A DNA stretch of 23,977 nucleotides, taken from the NCBI GenBank assembly GCA_035626235.1, contig DASPOB010000005.1, positions 1-23,977 on the forward strand, written 5' to 3'. This document shows positions 8,901-14,861 of the stretch, in pieces. The position numbers and the translations under genes were made by a program. Every line of letters starts with the position of its first letter. The first letter of the stretch is position 1. Under the pieces are notes generated by a model. That model saw nothing but the letters and a program-made list of their open reading frames with translations. It was not told the origin of the DNA and ran no database searches. The stretch is from DATFYP01 sp035626235. Lineage in GTDB: Archaea > Thermoproteota > Nitrososphaeria > Nitrososphaerales > Gagatemarchaeaceae.

Positions 8901-10606
8901 GGAGAGTCAGTCAGTCGCTCCCAGGGTCGTCGGCCATGCAGAGGTGGCAGACAAACCAGGGATATACCGGGACCGCGTCAGGCCCGACGGCCACTGTCTT
9001 CGATTACTACCACCAGTACTCGTTGACCCTTAGCTACACTGTAAGTGGCGGAGGGACCCCCGCGGCCCCGTTCACTTCCTGTCGGAGGTTTGGTTCACCG
9101 TCCTCTGATACACTGACGGCGACCCCCACTGTCTACTGGGAGGACAGCTCCTGTCCCGGGAGCACCACTAATCCCATCAACGGAGCCTCCGGAGAAAGAT
9201 GGGACACGAAGGGGGTCGTTTCCGGGACGGTGACGGGGCCCTTTAGCGAGGTTCTCACCTATTATCATCAGTATTACGTCGGATACGCCCTCGCCATCGA
9301 GGGCGGGGGCAGTCCTTCGGTCATCAGCATAGTCAGCTACAGACAGTTCGGCGGAGTGCTCAAGCTGACCCCCTCGGCGTCAGGGGTCGCTGCCTGGACT
9401 GACGCGGGGTCGACGTCTTCATACGCCAATCCCATGGCAGGAGGATCAGGGGAGAGATGGAACGCGCCAGCCTCCACGTTCTTCATAAGCTCGCCGGTCA
9501 CAGAGGACCCGACTTACTTTCACCAGTACCAGGCGACCTTCGACTACTCGGTCTCCGACACCTCTACCCCGCCTACCGCCGGCCTGGCGGGTGCTGTCAC
9601 CTACCAGGCGTTGGGGGCGACAGCCCACGACACACCCGCCAAGTCGGCCGGGCCTACCGACTGGGTTGACGCGGGGACCGCCGTGCTGTACGTCAGCCCC
9701 ATATACGGTATCGGGACCGAAAAATGGCAGATATCTCCCGGCGACACCGGGAGAGACACCGTGATTTCATCTGTGAACTCGCCGACTGTGGCGGACCCCA
9801 CGTACACCCACTACCTGCCTGGCCTGAGGACCACCGTTTCGACAGTCGCCCCCGTCGCCAGCTCCGAGACCATAGGCAGCACTTCGCCCTTGACGCTCAC
9901 CGCAACCGTGGCGGACGTCGGTTCGGGGACGCCTCTAGCTCCTACTGGGACCGTGGGATGGAGTGATGGGGGCAAGGGAGGGAGATTCAGCAGCGCGAGC
10001 TGCACCCTTTCGACTTCGACCTCCAGTAGCAGCGCATGCGCGGTCACATACACGCCGTCACCGTCGTCCCCCGCCGGTACCATTACGGTCACCGCGTCTT
10101 ACTCTGGCGACGCCCAACACTCTTTTAGTTCGGGGTCCGGGTCGATTACCGTCAACCTCCGTAGCACGAGCACCAGCATCACGCCAAGCAGCTTGAGCGT
10201 ACCCCAGGGAACGCCAATCACATCAACGGCGACGGTGACGGACACGGGCGCGGGGACAGCGACATCCCCCACGGGGACAGTGACGTGGAAAGTCAGCGGC
10301 TTAAGAGCGACCGCTTCCTGCACGCTGAAGGCCAGCAGGCCTGGCGTGAGCACCTGCAGCGTGACAGGGGTCCTGCCAACCGGCTCCTATACGGTGACGG
10401 CAAAGTACAGCGGTGATACGACTCACGCCGCCAGCGGGGGGTCTTCGAGCATTACGGTGAACGTGACCGCTGGCCCGTCGACCAGCGTTGCATCCGTCCC
10501 TGAGAACACGCCATCCGGTTGGAGGCTCGTGGGGCTCTCGGCGCCACCCGTCGCGACGTCGACTTTGCCGCGCGCTGACAAAACCTCACGGCTTCCGCCG
10601 AAGTAA
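5927..10606 (+). CDS. Giant secreted two-toroid (alpha/alpha) protein with PKD-like, YHQY-repeat and Ig-like domains
   Basis: The 1559-residue exported protein has a signal peptide in about residues 10-36 (basic RLL... then a Leu/Val core and SLGQG). Residues about 55-450 and 455-855 are two related alpha-helical halves rich in Trp/Tyr/Gly. Each repeats a NENxW motif (near residues 298 and 698) and then a GG...YxNDT(I/L)R...(E/Q)PMxxW block (near 336-380 and 735-790). Such patterns are seen in (alpha/alpha)6 toroids of glycan epimerases and glycoside hydrolases, so carbohydrate activity is likely but not proven. A PKD-like domain (about 856-945), four YHQY repeats (about 941-1296) and two Ig-like domains (about 1302-1515) follow. 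Many NxS/T sites suggest glycosylation. The last 40 residues look unstructured and overlap the convergent pncA. The start is GTG 5927 or GTG 5936. Confidence 0.85.
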   Translation: MFEVARGAELPRFSARLLVVSVALLLLVSPSASLGQGAPSSGASAGQLQPESSNAWGGNSTGVFDSGTPTTSSRTYVDYAVETANRVARYQWDPTNSGYYTAMIRNWTSPDDNTKELVFKYWALAWFWLYDRTGNSTYLGYAKSYMNTLVDKAWANGFYDSYTSTWSPDTSAKSAAGNGITMWELTMAYARTGNKTYYAYANKTANWVIDNLWDSGNGCFWEDTTKIGTQVYVEGCSDAIIGLMSLYQINRNSTYETYIGRSISFITSAWDSKYGGFYARVGPSGSCSTILNGCNKYPNENTWPIIALSYYYSIFGGTASKYYADKGVSYINSTLWDWSPAYNGGLFRSLYQNDTIRDSTKTAWDNCGEPWMIWVASENVGGNSTYQTIARRILNWCTAYLHDGIYGGFFTEVTRDGSATTFSTKDAESISDSIASLSLVTPAPVPQTDVPYLNLSVVLANKLHRFMLNGVSNAYYNEVSGNWQTVVTPAYSTLGNAFIDLGMVQLYQATANETYLHWASAASESFWRNAWSAKLGGFYDTYSSGWKNTTCQQTAQPNALFEVDFLRLASANGSAVWLQRATAVERLLNSRFWSTTDNVVEQSYDVCKGTRSGDVQIEVSIGSYLWATAEWTRYSSNSTFGGRMSAAASFAENYLWDGTANTLSGGPGSTDCGSTNGYLGFMRSAYANLTGLEDCRKGANENIWGAMGLAELDNISSSPTLLQFTNRDLRWINETFWDPTNGGYHETAYRNDTLRSACSSTHDPRDYPGWTEGEQPMFWWQLGQLAGNATETRWAGVAEQWTAGHQWNSANGGEMTCLDSDTLPDPSQTTLLDWLQGSALYTYSTIAASAGAPPLSVLVSPVSVSSGKAATLTASPSGGSGVYSYAWYMGACPPSGGVLGSSASYTTGILTSPPPTDAYCAKVTDSLGEVATATGTVTVNPSSVQLTFSYEVTGGGAGYSAPVLTYTSGGSSKAANLGTNPTIYSADAGTTWRVSQSLPGSSAMQRWQTNQGYTGTASGPTATVFDYYHQYSLTLSYTVSGGGTPAAPFTSCRRFGSPSSDTLTATPTVYWEDSSCPGSTTNPINGASGERWDTKGVVSGTVTGPFSEVLTYYHQYYVGYALAIEGGGSPSVISIVSYRQFGGVLKLTPSASGVAAWTDAGSTSSYANPMAGGSGERWNAPASTFFISSPVTEDPTYFHQYQATFDYSVSDTSTPPTAGLAGAVTYQALGATAHDTPAKSAGPTDWVDAGTAVLYVSPIYGIGTEKWQISPGDTGRDTVISSVNSPTVADPTYTHYLPGLRTTVSTVAPVASSETIGSTSPLTLTATVADVGSGTPLAPTGTVGWSDGGKGGRFSSASCTLSTSTSSSSACAVTYTPSPSSPAGTITVTASYSGDAQHSFSSGSGSITVNLRSTSTSITPSSLSVPQGTPITSTATVTDTGAGTATSPTGTVTWKVSGLRATASCTLKASRPGVSTCSVTGVLPTGSYTVTAKYSGDTTHAASGGSSSITVNVTAGPSTSVASVPENTPSGWRLVGLSAPPVATSTLPRADKTSRLPPK
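8749..9814 (+). repeat. Four tandem 'YHQY' protein repeats (about 85-95 codons each)
   Basis: Inside the giant gene, four successive units end in DYYHQY (9002-9019), TYYHQY (to 9274), TYFHQY (to 9529) and a degenerate TYTHY (to about 9811). Each begins with a strand like LTFSYEVTGGG, has a central W/DAG or W/ED element and an ERW or EKW motif, and ends with the aromatic box. The units are divergent at the DNA level, so the duplication is old. They look like stacked beta domains acting as a stalk or adhesion region. Confidence 0.7.
9830..10464 (+). repeat. Ig-like cassette, copy 1 (two domains)
   Basis: This segment encodes two Ig-like (Big_3-type) domains at the end of the giant secreted protein. 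It aligns end to end with 21060-21690 in the G1 peptidase gene. It includes a 27-base identical run (10192-10218 with 21422-21448). About 22 mismatches were counted by eye over some 160 aligned bases around that run. Confidence 0.8.
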
Positions 10607-11150
10607 TCAGCCGAGCTCCCCTTGCGGCCATTTCGTCGAGAGCAAGGGCGGAGTCGTCTTCCTGGAGGTTCACCCCCTTGGCGCAGTCTTCCATAAGGTC
10701 GACCGCGAACCCATTCGCGAGGGCGTCGAAACAACTCTCCTTCACGCAGTAGTCCGTCGCGAGGCCCCCAAGGAACACTTCAGCCACCGTGGCTTGCCTG
10801 AGCCTGTCAGCCAGGTCGGTACCCTGGAAGGCTGAGTATGCTTCGAAGTCCCGCTCCCTAGCCTTGCTGATCACCGTCGACCCTCTCGGAACGATGAGGT
10901 CAGGATGGAATCGGGCGCCCCTGGTTCCCTTGACGCAGTGGGGCGGCCACTTTCCCCCCTGGCCCCTGAACGAGCAGTGGTCGGGCGGATGCCAGTCCCT
11001 GGTGAAGAAGATGGGCAAGCCCGCCTTCTCGAAGGCGCGAATCGCCCTGTTGAGCCCCGGGACGACATCATCTCCGTGCTCAACGGCCAGGCTGCCGCCT
11101 GGGCAGAAGTCCCGCTGAACGTCCACTACGACGAGCGCTGCCCGCGCCAA
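10452..11150 (-). CDS. pncA: Nicotinamidase
   Basis: The enzyme hydrolyses nicotinamide to nicotinate, which the adjacent pncB product then uses for NAD salvage. The 232-residue protein contains the full active site: nucleophile C135 (LATDYC), D10 (VVVDVQRDF), K96 (VISKAR), and metal ligands D52, H54 and H71 (RDWHPP, PPHC). This numbering is close to what I recall for the Pyrococcus enzyme. The start is taken as TTG at 11150, because a perfect GGAGGT Shine-Dalgarno lies 7 bases upstream and overlaps the end of pncB. An in-frame GTG at 11165 is the alternative. Normal family proteins end near residue 190. Here about 42 extra, basic, low-complexity residues follow and overlap 155 bp of the convergent giant gene. 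It is cytoplasmic and translationally coupled to pncB. Confidence 0.92.
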   Translation of the reverse strand: MARAALVVVDVQRDFCPGGSLAVEHGDDVVPGLNRAIRAFEKAGLPIFFTRDWHPPDHCSFRGQGGKWPPHCVKGTRGARFHPDLIVPRGSTVISKARERDFEAYSAFQGTDLADRLRQATVAEVFLGGLATDYCVKESCFDALANGFAVDLMEDCAKGVNLQEDDSALALDEMAARGARLITSAEAVRFCQRAAKSTSRRVAPRAPRASNRMACSQGRMQRWSTGQRSRSP

Positions 11151-11155
11151 CCGAC

Positions 11156-12376
11156 CTACCTCCACGCGAGCGATGGCTGAGCCCCTTTCAGTTCCGCAAG
11201 CCTGCCGAGGACCCTCGAGCGGACCCTGTCGAGCTCCTCGAATCCCCTCACCGGCTTCCCGTCCCTCAGGAGTGGCCTGAGCAGGCTGGCAGACCCCTTG
11301 GGGGCCGCCGCGCCCTCGAGCGCGACGAAATCGTGGAACCCGGGCGACCTGTAGACAGTCTTTCTTCCCCCCATTCCGCCCCTCTTGGCTCTGAACTCGC
11401 GCTTCGGACCGTCGGAGACCTCGACGATCTTGGCGCTGAGGTCCACGACCGGCGGATACGCCACGGCGGTGCCCACGCCGAATCCGTCTACTACGTCGCT
11501 GAGCCCGGCGACAGACTGCTCGTCGAGCCTCCCTGAGGCAATCAGCTTTACCTTCTTCCCCCCACGGATGTCGAGCTCCCATCTGACCTCCTCGGCTATC
11601 TTCCGGAAGTCCCCGCGACGCGAGGCAGGGGTGTCCAGTCTCACCCCCCAGAGTTTCGGGCCGAGGACCTCTAGGGCCTTGATCGACTCTGCCTTCTCGT
11701 CCCAGAAGGTGTCGACGAGCGCCACCCTAGGGACTCCCTTCGGGATCGTCCTGTCGAAGAGCCTCCATGCCTTCTCTTGGTCTCCGAGCACCTGCACGAG
11801 GGCGTGGGGCATGGTCCCCGAGGGCTCCACTTTCAGCAGCTTGGCGCCCAGCACGTTCGAGACCCCGTCAAAGCCTGCGATGTAGCAGGCACGTTCGAGC
11901 AACGGGGCCAGTGCCGGGTGGACCCGCCTCGTTCCGAAGCTCAGGAGCAGCTTGGAACCCGCGGCCGCCCTGAACCGGGCAGCCCTCGTCGAGACGCTCG
12001 TCGAGGAAGAGAGAAGACCGAGTATCGGGTTCTCGTACTCTGCGAAATCGACGTACTTCCCTTCTATCGTGAGCAGGGGCTCGTACATGGCCGTCCCCGG
12101 GTCGGCGATGAAGACTTCGCCTTCGTCGAAGGAGGACACGTTCACCGGCACCCCTTCCAGCAGCTTGGCGACTTCGTAGACGCCGCTCAACACCCCCCAG
12201 CCCTCAGGATAGGGGAGGTCGCGCGCGTAGACCTCCATAACGACCTTCGAGTCGATGTGATTCTTGCGAAGGACCTCCTTCGTGTACAGGAAGTAGGAGT
12301 CGGTGGTCTCGGCGTTCCTGATCTCGTTCTCGGTCGCCAGCCAGAAGATCCTGTCGTCCAGGTCTAGGCGGGGCAT
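11156..12376 (-). CDS. pncB: Nicotinate phosphoribosyltransferase
   Basis: The enzyme converts nicotinate and PRPP to nicotinate mononucleotide (with ATP hydrolysis) in the Preiss-Handler NAD salvage pathway. The protein (406 residues from this start, 425 from ATG 12433) matches the compact archaeal type. It has the N-terminal DDRIFWLATENEIRNAETTD region and TSVSTRAARFR with FGTRRVHP, typical of phosphoribosyl transfer. Later come DTFWDEKAESIKAL, VRLDTPASRRGDF and a glycine-rich GFGVGTAV phosphate-binding loop. I prefer the ATG at 12376, since the TATA-like box at 12449-12456 is too close (about 19 bases) to allow ATG 12433 in a transcript from it. The choice is uncertain. The stop codon lies inside the Shine-Dalgarno region of pncA, so the two genes form an operon. 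It is cytoplasmic. Confidence 0.92.
   Translation of the reverse strand: MPRLDLDDRIFWLATENEIRNAETTDSYFLYTKEVLRKNHIDSKVVMEVYARDLPYPEGWGVLSGVYEVAKLLEGVPVNVSSFDEGEVFIADPGTAMYEPLLTIEGKYVDFAEYENPILGLLSSSTSVSTRAARFRAAAGSKLLLSFGTRRVHPALAPLLERACYIAGFDGVSNVLGAKLLKVEPSGTMPHALVQVLGDQEKAWRLFDRTIPKGVPRVALVDTFWDEKAESIKALEVLGPKLWGVRLDTPASRRGDFRKIAEEVRWELDIRGGKKVKLIASGRLDEQSVAGLSDVVDGFGVGTAVAYPPVVDLSAKIVEVSDGPKREFRAKRGGMGGRKTVYRSPGFHDFVALEGAAAPKGSASLLRPLLRDGKPVRGFEELDRVRSRVLGRLAELKGAQPSLAWR
11158..11163 (-). promoter_or_regulatory. Shine-Dalgarno site of pncA, overlapping the pncB stop
   Basis: On the minus strand GGAGGT is 7 bases upstream of TTG 11150. Its last base is within the pncB stop codon (11156-11158). 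This supports internal, coupled initiation and decides the pncA start. Confidence 0.7.
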
Positions 12377-12448
12377 CTGCCTTGGCGGCCATCCGGGCCG
12401 TGGAAAAAGGGTTTCTGTCGCCCGACCTTCCATTCGGCCTCAGAACCC

Positions 12449-12456
12449 TTATACAC
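12449..12456. promoter_or_regulatory. TATA box for tRNA-Ala, possibly shared with pncB
   Basis: TTATACAC is centred about 28 bases before the first base of the tRNA at 12480, a standard archaeal tRNA promoter spacing. On the other strand it reads GTGTATAA, about 76 bases upstream of ATG 12376 of pncB, so it could work in both directions. Confidence 0.5.
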
Positions 12457-12479
12457 GAAGTGGACGAGCCCGAAAACTA

Positions 12480-12570
12480 GGGCCGGTAGTTCAGCGGTAC
12501 GAACGCCCGCCTCGCACGCGGGAGAACCCGTCGGGTCCCAAGGTCGGGGGTTCAATTCCCCCCCGGTCCA
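12480..12570 (+). tRNA. tRNA-Ala (anticodon CGC) with an oversized variable region or intron
   Basis: The acceptor stem GGGCCGG (12480-12486) pairs with CCGGTCC (12563-12569), including the G3:U70 pair that marks alanine tRNAs. The D arm is GTTC...GAAC (12489-12504). The anticodon stem is CCCGC/GCGGG (12506-12510, 12518-12522) with loop CTCGCAC, giving anticodon CGC for GCG codons. The T arm is GGGGG TTCAATT CCCCC (12546-12562), and A12570 is the discriminator. The region between the anticodon and T stems is 23 bases (12523-12545) instead of the usual 4-5. Removing 18 bases (12524-12541 or 12525-12542) leaves the expected AGGTC. A noncanonical archaeal intron is therefore likely, although an unusual long variable arm is possible. 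Confidence 0.9.
12524..12541 (+). other. Candidate noncanonical tRNA intron (variable region)
   Basis: The segment contains CCC (12527-12529) pairing with GGG (12533-12535) over a GTC loop. Exon GGGA (12520-12523) can pair with TCCC (12536-12539). This gives a 4-bp helix flanked by GAA (12524-12526) and AAG (12540-12542) three-base bulges on opposite strands, a relaxed bulge-helix-bulge shape. Strictly symmetric cleavage would remove 16 bases, while 18 are needed for a 5-base variable loop, so the exact ends are uncertain. Confidence 0.5.
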
Positions 12571-12639
12571 CCTAATTTCCGAGTGGAGGTTGGCCTGGGG
12601 CTCGAGCGTTCTAAATAGGGGTGGTGCGGCACCCAGATT

Positions 12640-12696
12640 GTGACCCAGACGAGCCTGCGCTCCTCGATGCGCGGGGTCAAGGCGCTGCGATTCTAG
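12640..12696 (+). CDS. Possible 18-codon leaderless mini-ORF before the HExxH gene
   Basis: A GTG at 12640 lies about 26 bases after the TATA-like TTCTAAAT (about 12609-12616), where transcription should begin. It opens an 18-residue frame (start MTQTSLRSSM) ending in TAG at 12694-12696. The ATG of the metallopeptidase-like gene follows with no gap and in the same frame. This may be a translated leader, or simply the 5' untranslated region. Only its position supports it. Confidence 0.25.
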   Translation: MTQTSLRSSMRGVKALRF

Positions 12697-13752
12697 ATGG
12701 CCAAACCGTCCGACCTGCCCGTCACCTTTAGCCGGAAGGCGCCGTCGGTCCCGCTTTCCCCCTTTACAGACTATTTCCGGGGCTTCGAGAAGGTGAAGGC
12801 GGTCCAAGACGTCTTCGGCGGCAGGACGGACGAGGTGCTAGGCAGGCTTGGAATACGGTTCATCTCCAACAGGTACATGTACATGGGGGTCAGCGACCAG
12901 GACGGAAACATCGGCGTCGGCACCTACCATCTCAAGAACAGCGACCTGAGGACGTTGTACCTCGACATTGTCCACGAGCTGTTCCACGTCAAGCAGTTCA
13001 TGGACGACAGGGAGTACTTTGCGCGGGAGCATCGGAGGTATCTGAAGAAGACCGGATTCGACACAGCGCTGTACTACAGGAGCCCGATAGAAGTCCCCGC
13101 TTACAGGCATGCGGTCGGCGAAGCCAAGCGCATCGGCATGTCCTTCGACGAGATAGCCGACTACCTGAAGATGGGACCGGTCCATCCGAAGGTCTTCGCG
13201 AGGCTGCTCGAAGACGTCGGGCTGGAACGCGGGATGGCGACCGCGCCCCCTGTCAGGCTCAACATCGCGATCAAGCGCAGCGTGAGGATACGCCTCTATC
13301 CGTTCGCCGACTACTTCAAGGGATTCGAGCAGGTCGGGGCCGTGAGAGCGCTTTTCGCGGACAGAACGGAGGAAGTCCTCAACCGGCTAAGGGTCGAGTT
13401 CTCGGGCTCACCAATGCGCGCAATCACGCCGGCCGAAGAGGATGGACACCTTCAGGTCAGCGTGCCTTACCTCGAGTCCGGCGACGAGAGGCTCCTCTAC
13501 TTCGATGTTCTGGTCTGCCTGAACATCTTGAAACGAATCTCCGGCGAGAAGCGGCTGGCGGACAAAGAAGGGATCCCGAACGAAGTGCTCGTGGAGTCGT
13601 TCGCAGCGTCCGTGAGGGAAGCGAAACGCCTTGGGGTCTCCGATTCCGATCTCTCCGGACAGATGATGATGCCGAGGTTTGCGATGAGCTCCGCAGAGTT
13701 CCAGAGGTTCCTGGCGAGAGTCGGGCTCGGCCGGAGGAAGCGGAAGGAGTGA
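12697..13752 (+). CDS. Internally duplicated zincin-like protein (one active-looking HExxH half, one degenerate half)
   Basis: The 351-residue protein has two homologous halves. The first (about 18-176) has PFTDYFRGFEKV, then LDIVHELFHVKQF with the zinc motif H93-E94-x-x-H97, and SPIEVPAYRHAVGEAKRIG, where E132 is a likely third ligand. The second (about 196-345) repeats PFADYFKGFEQV and NEVLVESFAASVREAKRLG. In it the motif has become VLVCLNILKRI: V273, C274 and I277 replace H93, E94 and H97, while a Glu (E296) remains at the third position. The first half may therefore be a metallopeptidase, and the second a structural or regulatory copy. No signal peptide is seen, so it is probably cytoplasmic. 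The ATG start is fixed by a TAG immediately upstream. The peptidase family was not recognised and the substrate is unknown. Confidence 0.8.
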   Translation: MAKPSDLPVTFSRKAPSVPLSPFTDYFRGFEKVKAVQDVFGGRTDEVLGRLGIRFISNRYMYMGVSDQDGNIGVGTYHLKNSDLRTLYLDIVHELFHVKQFMDDREYFAREHRRYLKKTGFDTALYYRSPIEVPAYRHAVGEAKRIGMSFDEIADYLKMGPVHPKVFARLLEDVGLERGMATAPPVRLNIAIKRSVRIRLYPFADYFKGFEQVGAVRALFADRTEEVLNRLRVEFSGSPMRAITPAEEDGHLQVSVPYLESGDERLLYFDVLVCLNILKRISGEKRLADKEGIPNEVLVESFAASVREAKRLGVSDSDLSGQMMMPRFAMSSAEFQRFLARVGLGRRKRKE

Positions 13753-13922
13753 TGCGTGACCCCTCGGGCAGGTCAAGAGGTCTTCCCGACAAGCCGTCAT
13801 GAAGCTGGCGACTGACCGACGGTTGGGACGGCTCCCTAGGAAAATCGCATACAACCCGAACTAGTCATTGTTGGAGCGCAACGACTAAACGTGTGCTTCT
13901 TTTGCCATGATGTGGCCGAAGG

Positions 13923-14861
13923 ATGAAGACTTCCCGCGCCGACGTGCTGTTCAGGTACGTCACCATCGCAGTGGCTTCGGTCGTGGTCGGTCTCTTTGTG
14001 GTCTACTTCGTCGAACTCGTGAGCGGGTCTTCTCTCACGCTGAGCGAGGGCTTCGTCTTCATAACAAGTTCCATTTGGACCGACGTAGCCTTCGGAGTCT
14101 ACCCTATGCTCTGGGGGAGCCTCGTAACATCTGCGATTGCGCTGTGCATCGGAGTCCCGATAAGCGTCGGAGTGGCCATATTCCTATCAGAGATCTCGAA
14201 GGGGAGGCTGAGGTCGACCCTCGGCTTTCTGGTGGAGATGCTGGCGGCGGTTCCGAGCGTGGTGTACGGCCTGTGGGGCCTCTTCATTTTGACCCCGATC
14301 CTTTCCACTTACGTGTACCCTGTCCTTGAACAGTACGTTGGATTCCTCCCCATCTTCAGCTGCCCGGACACCTTCGTCCCGTGCTACTTCTACGGGGTGA
14401 GCGTCATGACCGCCGGGGTCGTCCTCGCCATCATGATAATCCCGATCGTCGCCGCCATCTCCAGGGACGCACTCATGGCCGTCCCCAATTCGCAACGCGA
14501 GGCCGCCTATGCGTTGGGGGCGACCAGGTCAGAGGCCATCAACATGTCGGTGCTGAGCTACGCGCGGTCCGGCATCATTGCGGCGATCTTCCTCGGGTTT
14601 GCGAGGGCCTTCGGCGAAACGATGGCCGTGGTCATGCTTATCGGGAACGAAAGGGTGGTATCGACGTCGCTGCTCCATCCGGGCTACACCCTGGCGAGCC
14701 TCATCGCAAACGAATTCAGCGAGGCTTCTTCGCCGGTCGCTGTCTCCGCCCTCATCGAGGCAGGACTTGTGCTTCTCGTGGTGGCATTCATGACGAGCTT
14801 CATCGGCAGGCTCATGATCAGACGGTTCCTCAGGAGCAGGGAGGCAGCCTCGTACCTATGA
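13923..14861 (+). CDS. pstC: Phosphate ABC transporter permease PstC
   Basis: One of the two membrane channels of the high-affinity phosphate importer. The 312-residue protein has about six hydrophobic helices. The first is near residues 12-32, followed by a group from about 64 to 128. The ABC-permease coupling region appears as REAAYALGATRSEAI before RSGIIAAIFLGFARAFGETMAV, a signature typical of PstC/PstA. A predicted outward loop contains a cysteine pair (C147 and C154 in FSCPDTFVPCYF). The ATG at 13923 is chosen because it directly precedes the basic N-terminus, and GAAGG overlaps just upstream. The stop overlaps the pstA start (ATGA), so the two are co-translated. No ATP-binding gene (pstB) lies nearby. 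Confidence 0.93.
   Translation: MKTSRADVLFRYVTIAVASVVVGLFVVYFVELVSGSSLTLSEGFVFITSSIWTDVAFGVYPMLWGSLVTSAIALCIGVPISVGVAIFLSEISKGRLRSTLGFLVEMLAAVPSVVYGLWGLFILTPILSTYVYPVLEQYVGFLPIFSCPDTFVPCYFYGVSVMTAGVVLAIMIIPIVAAISRDALMAVPNSQREAAYALGATRSEAINMSVLSYARSGIIAAIFLGFARAFGETMAVVMLIGNERVVSTSLLHPGYTLASLIANEFSEASSPVAVSALIEAGLVLLVVAFMTSFIGRLMIRRFLRSREAASYL

Noticed and set aside
11151..11582. A long frame upstream of pncA (to 11582) in the same reading frame.
   Set aside because: This part is the out-of-frame shadow of pncB, rich in Arg/Gly/Ala, whereas the nicotinamidase fold begins at about 11150.
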